DNA from: Verrucomicrobiota bacterium | GTDB taxonomy: Bacteria; Verrucomicrobiota; Verrucomicrobiia; Verrucomicrobiales; Akkermansiaceae | Direction of reading: 5' to 3' | NCBI GenBank assembly: GCA_026397695.1 | Contig: JAPLUJ010000735.1 | Coordinates: 1 to 9,346 of the forward strand | DNA length: 9,346 nucleotides | Shown here: positions 1 through 4,561 of the stretch, piece after piece | How the letters are laid out: the number at the start of each line of letters is the position of its first letter | Position numbering within the stretch: the stretch's first letter is position 1 | The notes under the pieces: model-generated | Told to the model about the DNA's origin: nothing | Database searches by the model: none | What the model saw: the letters and a program-made list of their open reading frames with translations, nothing else | Position numbers and translations under genes: made by a program

Positions 1-698
1 CAGACGCTACCCCGCACACGGTGAACGTGAGCGCGTTTTACATGCAGAAGAAGGAAACGACCAAGGCGCAGTGGGACGAGGTGCGGGCGTGGGGACTGTT
101 GCACGACTACACGGATCTGGTGGCCGGCGCGGGCACGGCGGCGAACCACCCGGTGCAGACGATCTCATGGTATGACGTGGTGAAGTGGTGCAACGCGAAG
201 AGCCAAAAAGAGGGACTCACCCCCTGCTACTACACCGACGCCGCCCAGACCATGATCTACAAAACAGGCAGCACCAACATCGACAACACCATGGTGAAAT
301 GGAGTGCCAACGGCTACCGCCTGCCGACCGAAGCGGAGTGGGAAAAGGCGGCACGCGGCGGCCTGAGCGGCAAACGCTATCCTCTGGGTGACTCGATCAC
401 GACTTCTGATGCGAACTACAACAACAGTGTAGGCAGCACGACGGTGGTCGGGAGTTATGCGCCGAGCGGCTACGGACTTTACGACATGGCGGGCAACGTG
501 TGGGAGTGGTGCTGGGATTGGTATGGAACGTACCCCACGGTGTTGGAGACGGACCCTGCCGGGCCGTCCGGCTCGAACCGCGTGTTCCGCGGCGGGTACT
601 GGTACGGCTACGCCGACTACTGCCGCGTCGCCAATCGCAACGACTACGGCCCGGGCTTCACGTACTACGACATCGGGTTCCGTCCCGTCCGCAGGTAG
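1..698 (+). CDS. DGR target protein, FGE-sulfatase/C-type-lectin-fold domain (3' part only)
   Basis: This is the C-terminal 231 residues of a protein whose start lies upstream of the window: the frame is already open at base 3. The family signatures are visible in order: HPVQTISWYDVVKWCN (about 150-197), YRLPTEAEWEKAARGG (315-362), GLYDMAGNVWEWCWDWYG (474-527) and a final RVFRGGYW...IGFRPVR block. These are typical of the formylglycine-generating-enzyme/sulfatase-modifying-factor fold (Pfam PF03781), a C-type-lectin-like fold that DGRs commonly diversify. No evidence points to true FGE catalysis; a display or ligand-binding role is more likely. The last 45 codons are the variable repeat, rich in Tyr (seven, plus two Phe) where the template encodes Asn. 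The gene ends with TAG at 696-698, two bases after VR, and is followed by strong hairpins and then the DGR accessory and RT genes. Where the protein sits in the cell cannot be told, because the N-terminus is missing. Confidence 0.93.
   Translation, partial: DATPHTVNVSAFYMQKKETTKAQWDEVRAWGLLHDYTDLVAGAGTAANHPVQTISWYDVVKWCNAKSQKEGLTPCYYTDAAQTMIYKTGSTNIDNTMVKWSANGYRLPTEAEWEKAARGGLSGKRYPLGDSITTSDANYNNSVGSTTVVGSYAPSGYGLYDMAGNVWEWCWDWYGTYPTVLETDPAGPSGSNRVFRGGYWYGYADYCRVANRNDYGPGFTYYDIGFRPVRR
560..694 (+). repeat. DGR variable repeat (VR)
   Basis: This 135-base segment aligns without gaps to TR at 2374-2508 (offset 1814) with 118 identical positions. Of the 17 differences, 16 fall on TR adenines: nine A to T, five A to G and two A to C. 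The only other change is T2410 to G596, which is synonymous in a Gly codon. The last mutated base is 684. The final ten bases (685-694) are identical and act as the probable initiation-of-mutagenic-homing end; identity stops sharply at 695. The repeat encodes the last 45 residues of the target, and 14 of these differ from the TR-encoded peptide, mostly Asn to Tyr, Asp, Gly or Phe. One further A-to-C difference just outside (2373 against 559) could extend the repeat by two bases. Confidence 0.96.
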
Positions 699-746
699 GA
701 GTCTTCCTCTGAGCTCAAGTGAGGACAGAACAGACAGCAAGGTCTA

Positions 747-792
747 GCAGGGCAAGCCGGGGGCTGAGGGACGAAGCCCCCGAGCGCCCTGC
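747..792 (+). terminator. Long GC-rich hairpin downstream of VR
   Basis: The outer arms GCAGGGC (747-753) and GCCCTGC (786-792) pair perfectly over 7 bp. The inner arms GGGGGCT (759-765) and AGCCCCC (775-781) pair over another 7 bp around a 9-base loop. It starts 53 bases after VR. No T-run follows, so it is not a classical intrinsic terminator alone. Hairpins or cruciforms just downstream of VR are known to help DGR target recognition, and this is a candidate, although it lies farther from VR than in the Bordetella phage system. Confidence 0.6.
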
Positions 793-822
793 GGGATTTG
801 GATTCAAAACCCTTGAGGGGGT

Positions 823-863
823 CGAGGGGGATACTTCCCCCTCGTAGAGGGAAAATTTTTTTT
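823..863 (+). terminator. Perfect 9-bp stem, 4-base loop, then T8: terminator or DGR cruciform
   Basis: CGAGGGGGA (823-831) pairs with TCCCCCTCG (836-844) around the loop TACT. A run of eight T follows at 856-863, after an 11-base spacer. The spacer is longer than in a standard intrinsic terminator, so termination efficiency is uncertain. The position between the target gene and the HRDC gene fits uncoupling of target expression from the DGR machinery. The GC-rich stem with a tetraloop also resembles the hairpins found near VR in characterised DGRs. Confidence 0.6.
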
Positions 864-872
864 CGCGTCACG

Positions 873-1367
873 ATGCAACTGAGGTTTTTCAGGATACCGG
901 CTGGAGATACCGGATGTTTTGCGGAGGAACTCAACGCGTTCCTGCGGGGGCACCGGATTCTAACCGTGCAGCGGGAGTTTGTCAGCGGGGCCGATGGCGC
1001 GTGGTGGGCGATCTGCGTGGAATACCTGTCAGCAGCCGCAGACACGGGACCGGCTGCCAATGGTACCGGCAAGGTCAAGATCGACTACCGGGAAAAACTC
1101 AACGCGGAGGATTTCGCGGTGTTTTCCGCCTTGCGCGACGTGCGCAAGGAACTGGCCGAGCGCGATGGCGTGCCGGTTTACGCGGTTTTCACCAACGAAC
1201 AAATCGCCGAAATGGTGACGAGCAAAGCCGACAGCCTCACCGCGCTGCGCAAGATCGACGGCGTGGGTGACTCGCGCATCGAAAAATACGGCGAGCGATT
1301 CGTCGCGGCCCTGCGGGTGGGACGCCCGTCTTCCCATACAGCCGGGACGGCTGTCCTCCCATCATGA
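873..1367 (+). CDS. DGR accessory protein with HRDC domain
   Basis: A 164-residue protein. The start at 873 is preferred over an in-frame upstream codon near 798 because the upstream extension would run through the 823-844 hairpin and T-run, and because MQLRFFRIPAGD looks like a natural N-terminus. Residues 1-55 form a compact conserved block ending WWAICVEYL. A Gly/Ala-rich linker follows at about 55-68, then an HRDC domain (about 76-148) with AEDFAVFSALRDVRKELAERDGVP, FTNEQIAEM and the helix-hairpin-like IDGVGDSRIEKYG. HRDC domains bind nucleic acid in RecQ helicases and RNase D. HRDC proteins are also reported next to some DGR RTs, where they stand in for Avd. No Avd-like four-helix protein is seen here, so this is the likely RT partner that binds template RNA or cDNA. 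Residues 149-164 look like read-through of a palindromic element. The stop overlaps the RT start (ATGA at 1364-1367), implying translational coupling. Confidence 0.85.
   Translation: MQLRFFRIPAGDTGCFAEELNAFLRGHRILTVQREFVSGADGAWWAICVEYLSAAADTGPAANGTGKVKIDYREKLNAEDFAVFSALRDVRKELAERDGVPVYAVFTNEQIAEMVTSKADSLTALRKIDGVGDSRIEKYGERFVAALRVGRPSSHTAGTAVLPS
1338..1354 (+). promoter_or_regulatory. Hairpin just upstream of the RT start codon
   Basis: ACAGCC (1338-1343) pairs with GGCTGT (1349-1354) around a GGGAC loop, ending nine bases before the RT ATG at 1364. No Shine-Dalgarno sequence is visible in front of that ATG. The hairpin lies where a ribosome would land, so RT translation may depend on ribosomes arriving from the HRDC gene. 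It may equally be part of a dispersed palindromic repeat that supplied the last HRDC codons. Confidence 0.4.
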
Positions 1368-2749
1368 AGCGCGCCGGAAATCTGCTAGAACGCGTGGCTG
1401 CACCCGCCAATCTCCGGCTGGCCTTCTGGAAGGCCGCACGCGGCAAGAGCGCCGCCCGCGACGTCGTGGAATACCGGACCAACCTGGAGGACAACCTAAC
1501 ACAAATGAGGCACGGCATACTCGACGGCACGGTCGGGGTGGGCGACTATCATTTTTTCACGATCCATGATCCGAAGGAACGCGAGATTTGCGCGGCGGCC
1601 TTTGGCGAGCGGGTTCTGCACCACGCCCTGATCAACCTCTGTGAGCCAGTGTTCGAAAAACGCCTGGTGTTCGATTGCTACGCCTGCCGCACAGGCAAGG
1701 GCCGCATCAAGGCGCTGGCGCGGGCACAACACTACGCCCGCCGGCATCCGTGGTTTCTCAAACTCGATGTCCGCCGCTATTTCGACAGCATCGACCACGC
1801 CGCGATGACGTCCCTGCTGGAACGCATCCTCAAGGACGATGCGGTGCTGGAGATTTTCCGGCGCATCATCGACAGCCACTGCGTGATGCCAGGCAAAGGG
1901 CTGCCGATCGGCAATCTAACCAGCCAGCATTTCGCCAACCTGTATCTGGGCGAGCTGGATCATTTCGCGAAGGAACAACTGCGGGTGCCCGGCTACGTCC
2001 GCTACATGGATGACTTCGTGCTGTGGACGGATGACAAGAACACCTTGCGGCAGTGGCATGGCGAGGTGGTGGATTTCCTGCGGGAGAAGCTGCATCTGGA
2101 CCTCAAGCCGCCGCAAATCAATCGCAGCCGGCAAGGCCTGCCGTTTCTGGGATGCCGCGTTCATCCCGCATACTTGCTGTTAGACTCTCGCGGACGCAAC
2201 CGCTTCGCCCGCAAGCTTCACGCCCTGGAAGCCGGCCATGCCGCCGGGGAAATCGGCGCGCGGGAACTGCAAACCCGCGCCACCGCCATGATCGCCTACA
2301 CCGCGACGAGCGGCGGCGAGGGCTTCCGGCGGGCACTGCTTGCCAAACGGGAATTTGGGGTGGCGGCCATGGACGGGCCGTCCGGCTCGAACCGCGTGTT
2401 ACGCGGCGGTAACTGGAACAACAACGCCGACAACTGCCGCGTCGCCAATCGCAACAACAACAGCCCGGGCAACACGAACAACAACATCGGGTTCCGTACC
2501 GTCCGCAGCTCAGAGGATTCCCCGCAGCGGGAACACCACTCCGACCCGGCTGCCATCCCGCCCGCACCGCACCGCGCGGTGTGGCAAACCAAGAATGCCC
2601 GCCCGGTGCCGGTAGTCGCGGCGGATCCCGCGACGAACGCTCCGGGCGGGTCGCGTGGCGGCGCTTTGCAAGCGCCATGCCCTTGTCGATTTTTTGGCAT
2701 GGCGGATGCAATCCGCCGCCACGGCCGGCCACCCCACCTCCCACCATGA
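1364..2749 (+). CDS. DGR reverse transcriptase with in-frame template repeat
   Basis: An RNA-directed DNA polymerase of 461 residues that would copy TR RNA into adenine-mutagenised cDNA. The RT core covers about residues 10-335. FLKLDVRRYFDSIDH (131-145) carries the first catalytic Asp, D135. LPIGNLTSQHFANLYL (180-195) has the IGxxxSQ form typical of DGR RTs, where group II intron RTs have QGxxxSP. YVRYMDDFVL (211-220) carries catalytic D216 and D217, and GLPFLGCRV (258-266) is the next conserved block. A basic thumb-like region follows to about 335. Residues 338-381 are the translated TR, Asn-rich and in the same frame as the VR peptide of the target. Residues 383-461 are Pro/Ala/Arg-rich and read through a palindromic repeat, so they are unlikely to be a folded domain. 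The start overlaps the HRDC stop and the stop (2747-2749) overlaps the PIN gene ATG at 2746, giving a tight transcription unit. Confidence 0.95.
   Translation: MKRAGNLLERVAAPANLRLAFWKAARGKSAARDVVEYRTNLEDNLTQMRHGILDGTVGVGDYHFFTIHDPKEREICAAAFGERVLHHALINLCEPVFEKRLVFDCYACRTGKGRIKALARAQHYARRHPWFLKLDVRRYFDSIDHAAMTSLLERILKDDAVLEIFRRIIDSHCVMPGKGLPIGNLTSQHFANLYLGELDHFAKEQLRVPGYVRYMDDFVLWTDDKNTLRQWHGEVVDFLREKLHLDLKPPQINRSRQGLPFLGCRVHPAYLLLDSRGRNRFARKLHALEAGHAAGEIGARELQTRATAMIAYTATSGGEGFRRALLAKREFGVAAMDGPSGSNRVLRGGNWNNNADNCRVANRNNNSPGNTNNNIGFRTVRSSEDSPQREHHSDPAAIPPAPHRAVWQTKNARPVPVVAADPATNAPGGSRGGALQAPCPCRFFGMADAIRRHGRPPHLPP
2374..2508 (+). repeat. DGR template repeat (TR)
   Basis: The 135-base donor of VR (560-694). 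It contains 35 adenines, 16 of which are changed in VR, and is built around AAC codons: its translation contains runs such as NWNNNADNC and NTNNNIGF. Any change at the first two AAC bases alters the amino acid, and no A-derived stop is possible from AAY codons. It lies inside the RT reading frame, 3' of the polymerase core. Directly after it, TTCCC (2518-2522) and GGGAA (2529-2533) form a small hairpin, and 2507-2517 is the reverse complement of 705-715 just after VR. The TR RNA is probably part of the HRDC-RT transcript. Confidence 0.96.
2611..2652 (+). repeat. 42-base direct repeat, copy 1
   Basis: Matches 3450-3491 at 38 of 42 positions, with the first 15 bases (GGTAGTCGCGGCGGA) and the last 19 identical. 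It lies within the Pro/Ala-rich tail of the RT frame and is immediately followed by the palindrome cluster at 2655-2722. It looks like the conserved edge of a dispersed, non-coding repeat family. Confidence 0.8.
2655..2722 (+). repeat. Cloverleaf-like palindrome cluster between RT core and PIN gene
   Basis: Several perfect inverted pairs are nested or adjacent. Outer arms GTGGCGGC (2655-2662) and GCCGCCAC (2715-2722) pair over 8 bp. GGCGCTT/AAGCGCC (2660-2676) has a 3-base loop. CGCCATGCC (2673-2681) pairs with GGCATGGCG (2696-2704) over 9 bp. GGCGGAT/ATCCGCC (2701-2717) has a 3-base loop. The pairs compete, so more than one fold is possible. This density suggests a REP- or MITE-like element read through by the RT frame. 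It ends 23 bases before the PIN start codon and could attenuate or stabilise the transcript at that junction. Confidence 0.7.
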
Positions 2750-3219
2750 ACATTCGCGCCGTATATATCGACTCGTCGGTGATCGGCGGCTACTTCGACA
2801 CCGAGTGGGAGACCGCCACGGTGGAACTGTGGCGGCAATGGCGGAACGGTGCCTGGCGCTTTGTCAGCTCAACGGTGACGGCGGCGGAAATGCTCGGAGC
2901 ACCGGAGCATGTCAGACAGCTTTTTGAGGACACTTTCCCGGCGGCGGGGTTGTGGGAGTGCGGAGTGGAGGCCGAGTTGCTCGCGGAGCACTATTTGACC
3001 GCCGGGGTGGTGTCCCGGAAGTATTCTGATGATGCCCGGCATGTGGCGGCCTGCGTGGCAGGCGGATGCTTGGTGCTGGTGAGTTGGAATTTCCGACACC
3101 TTGCCAATGTCACCCGCGAGGCGGGATTTAACGCGGTGAATCTGTTGCAGGGTCGCCCGGCCTTGCGTATTGTGAGTCCCTTGGAGTTGATTTATGAAAA
3201 CGAAACCGAAGAACTTTGA
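2746..3219 (+). CDS. PIN-domain protein, VapC-like toxin candidate
   Basis: A 157-residue single-domain protein of the usual size for PIN toxins, which are metal-dependent ribonucleases. The acidic residues expected in the active site are visible: D9 in VYIDSSVIGGYFD, E48 in SSTVTAAEML, and D95/D96 in KYSDDARHVAAC. SWNFRHLAN (113-121) is the late PIN block, in the form with Asn instead of the fourth Asp, as seen in many PIN proteins. The start at 2746 is chosen because the upstream in-frame extension only translates the palindromic repeat and because MNIRAVYIDSS is a typical PIN start. The ATG overlaps the RT stop (ATGA), with no visible ribosome-binding site, so translation may be coupled to RT. 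The next small gene overlaps its end by 26 bases, as in toxin-antitoxin pairs. Substrate and toxicity are inferred only. Confidence 0.85.
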   Translation: MNIRAVYIDSSVIGGYFDTEWETATVELWRQWRNGAWRFVSSTVTAAEMLGAPEHVRQLFEDTFPAAGLWECGVEAELLAEHYLTAGVVSRKYSDDARHVAACVAGGCLVLVSWNFRHLANVTREAGFNAVNLLQGRPALRIVSPLELIYENETEEL

Positions 3220-3433
3220 CGCGGTGGCCGCCTCCCGCCAATGGCGCGAGGACGCGGGCCGGATGCTCGATGCCATGCCCATGGCCGGGCGGATCGCATT
3301 CCTGGAGGGGCTCCGGGCACCTGCGGCGGATCGGAAACCGAATGCCGCCTCCGCCCCCGCTGAAGGAGCGGTGGCCGTCCGCGAGGACACCACGCCCTAC
3401 ACCGCCCAACCCGGCAAGGAGGAAACGCCATGA
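3194..3433 (+). CDS. Small antitoxin-like partner of the PIN protein
   Basis: A 79-residue protein that begins inside the last 26 bases of the PIN gene, with a reasonable Shine-Dalgarno (GGAG at 3183-3186, seven bases before ATG). The N-terminal half (KNFDAVAASRQWREDAGRMLDAMPMAGRIAFLEGL) looks helical and charged. The second half is Ala/Pro-rich and probably disordered, as expected of an antitoxin tail that wraps a PIN toxin. Its first residues, MKTKP, match the start of the reverse-strand gene at 4562-4885. I recognise no named family with certainty. The antitoxin role rests on overlap with the PIN gene, size and composition. The order toxin then antitoxin is reversed relative to most vapBC operons but is found in some pairs. 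Confidence 0.6.
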   Translation: MKTKPKNFDAVAASRQWREDAGRMLDAMPMAGRIAFLEGLRAPAADRKPNAASAPAEGAVAVREDTTPYTAQPGKEETP

Positions 3434-3449
3434 GCGGGTGGATCGTGGC

Positions 3450-3491
3450 GGTAGTCGCGGCGGAGGCTGCGGCGAACGCTCCGGGCGGGTC
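3450..3491 (+). repeat. 42-base direct repeat, copy 2
   Basis: Second copy of the unit at 2611-2652 (38 of 42 identical), beginning 16 bases after the antitoxin-like gene stop. Like copy 1 it is followed by an inverted-repeat region. The two copies therefore enclose the PIN/antitoxin-like pair, in direct orientation and 839 bases apart. Confidence 0.8.
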
Positions 3492-3516
3492 TGCCTGCCT
3501 GCGGCTTTCACCTTTG

Positions 3517-3633
3517 GCGGCGGTCTGTGAGCGCCGTGCCAATGCGTGGTTGGTTTTCACGCGATCCATTCGCATCGACGCTCACAGAGCGCCGCAATTC
3601 CTCTCACTGGCCACGACGGTCACAGACCGCCGC
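3517..3633 (+). repeat. Inverted-repeat element with 14-bp perfect arms
   Basis: The arm GCGGCGGTCTGTGA at 3517-3530 is perfectly complementary to 3620-3633. An alternative 9-bp pairing exists between CTGTGAGCG (3525-3533) and CGCTCACAG (3579-3587), so two mutually exclusive folds are available. The 247-base stretch 3434-3680 holds this element and the 42-base repeat. A frame opening at 3430 merely translates the repeat and shows no protein-like pattern. The stem could end the PIN operon transcript, but no T-run follows the right arm. Confidence 0.7.
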
Positions 3634-3680
3634 AACAATTTTCCACCGCTCGCCACCCAACCCCCGCCCTAACCAATATT

Positions 3681-4409
3681 ATGAATACCACCAAATTCCA
3701 CCGCACCCTGGCCGCGCTCGCGGCGCTGTTAATACTCCCCGCCCCATTGGCCCGCGCCACCTGGGTCACCGCCGAGTCATCCAACACCAACGTCGAGACC
3801 CGCTGGATTCTGATCGAATCGAGCAACATCCTCGTCGATACCCGCGACTATGTCTATCTGACGGTCAACGCGCTCCACGGTACGGTGCTGCCACCTGAAA
3901 GGCAGTTCGTTCCCAACACCACGGTCGAACTCACGCCCACCCCGGACCTCGGATACTTGTTCAGCAAGTGGACCGGCGACGCCACGGGCAATGCCAATCC
4001 GCTGTCGCTGCTGATGGACTCTAGCAAGACCATCAACGCGATCTTCGTGCAGGATTCCCGCGATCCCGACAACGACAATCTGACGAACTATCAGGAAATC
4101 GTTGTCTATGGCAGCAACCCGGCCTTGTGGGATACGGATGGGGATGGGTTCCCTGACGGGTATGAGGTTTATAGCGGTTTCAGCCCGACCTCGCCGACCA
4201 GCACGCCGGAGACGAGCTTGGTGATTTACACGGCGGTGGAGATCCGATTCGGCGCGGCGCAAGGGCAGAACTATCGGGTTGAATCGTCCACGGATTTGCA
4301 GACCTGGACGATGGTGGAGGAACACATCGCGGGCACTGGCGGCACGGTCGCACGTTTGTATTCCATTAAGGAAATTCCCAAGCGCTATTTCCGCTCGGTG
4401 CGGGAGTGA
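3681..4409 (+). CDS. Secreted protein with InlB-like repeat and Asp/Gly-rich calcium-type loop
   Basis: A 242-residue exported protein. The start at 3681 gives a clear signal peptide: Lys/His/Arg, then hydrophobic LAALAALLILPAPLA, with probable cleavage near ARA-TW (about residue 26). Residues 58-124 (TVNALHGTVLPP ... FVPNTTVELTPTPDLGYLFSKWTGDATG ... INAIFV) resemble the bacterial InlB-B/Listeria-Bacteroides beta-repeat, where GYxFxxWTGD is diagnostic. Residues 125-162 contain DPDNDNLTNYQE and DTDGDGFPDGYEV, thrombospondin type 3/dockerin-like loops likely to bind calcium. The C-terminal 60 residues (YRVESSTDLQTWTMVEE ... RYFRSVRE) form a small beta domain common at the ends of verrucomicrobial secreted proteins. 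No PEP-CTERM anchor or catalytic motif is seen, so function is unknown; surface or extracellular adhesion is possible. No Shine-Dalgarno sequence precedes it. Confidence 0.8.
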   Translation: MNTTKFHRTLAALAALLILPAPLARATWVTAESSNTNVETRWILIESSNILVDTRDYVYLTVNALHGTVLPPERQFVPNTTVELTPTPDLGYLFSKWTGDATGNANPLSLLMDSSKTINAIFVQDSRDPDNDNLTNYQEIVVYGSNPALWDTDGDGFPDGYEVYSGFSPTSPTSTPETSLVIYTAVEIRFGAAQGQNYRVESSTDLQTWTMVEEHIAGTGGTVARLYSIKEIPKRYFRSVRE

Positions 4410-4561
4410 GGGGGGGGGGGCGATTGAGGATCGGAGATTGGGGATTGAGGATTGTGGATAAGCGCTTCGCTCTTTTCCATCTTCGATCCACGATCCACGA
4501 TCATTTGGCCTCAACGCGCTGCCCGACGCGCCGGTGGAGGTGATCGGTTAGGCATCCCGTT
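4410..4561. repeat. Low-complexity spacer with G11 run and degenerate GATTGAGG-type repeats
   Basis: The stretch starts with eleven G (4410-4420) directly after the TGA of the secreted protein. It continues with a degenerate tandem of GATTGAG/GATTGGG/GATTGTG units (4422-4458) and then a GATCCAC-rich block (4485-4504). From 4507 a short run reads like the C-terminus of a protein (GLNALPDAPVEVIG, stop 4549-4551) but has no start or family support. No convincing gene is present. Confidence 0.55.
4485..4504 (+). repeat. Left arm of imperfect inverted repeat around the RHH-like gene
   Basis: GATCCACGATCCACGATCAT is, on the opposite strand, nearly the same as 4884-4904: after one extra C the match is 13 of 14 following the shared ATGATC. 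Together the arms frame the reverse-strand gene at 4562-4885. Confidence 0.55.

Noticed and set aside
21..698. True formylglycine-generating enzyme
   Set aside because: Only the fold signature is visible; the C-terminus is hypervariable by DGR, which fits a binding protein rather than a conserved sulfatase-activating enzyme.
165..740. 191-codon reverse-strand frame over the DGR target
   Set aside because: Val/Arg/Ala-rich antisense frame that would read VR backwards; the forward strand has the FGE-type signatures.
1364..2749. Group II intron or retron origin of the RT
   Set aside because: The IGxxxSQ block, absence of maturase/endonuclease domains, and an adjacent adenine-diverged TR/VR pair identify a DGR RT.
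2118..2753. 211-codon reverse-strand frame opposite the RT gene
   Set aside because: Arg/Ser/Cys-rich shadow of the RT and TR region, with no motif; the opposite strand has clear catalytic motifs.
2611..3491. CRISPR-like interpretation of the repeated units
   Set aside because: Only two copies, 839 bases apart with genes between them and no regular spacers or cas genes.
3430..3672. 80-codon frame starting in an ATGA overlap with the antitoxin-like gene
   Set aside because: It only translates the 42-base repeat and the inverted-repeat element; the same repeat is read in the RT tail, and no protein-like pattern appears.
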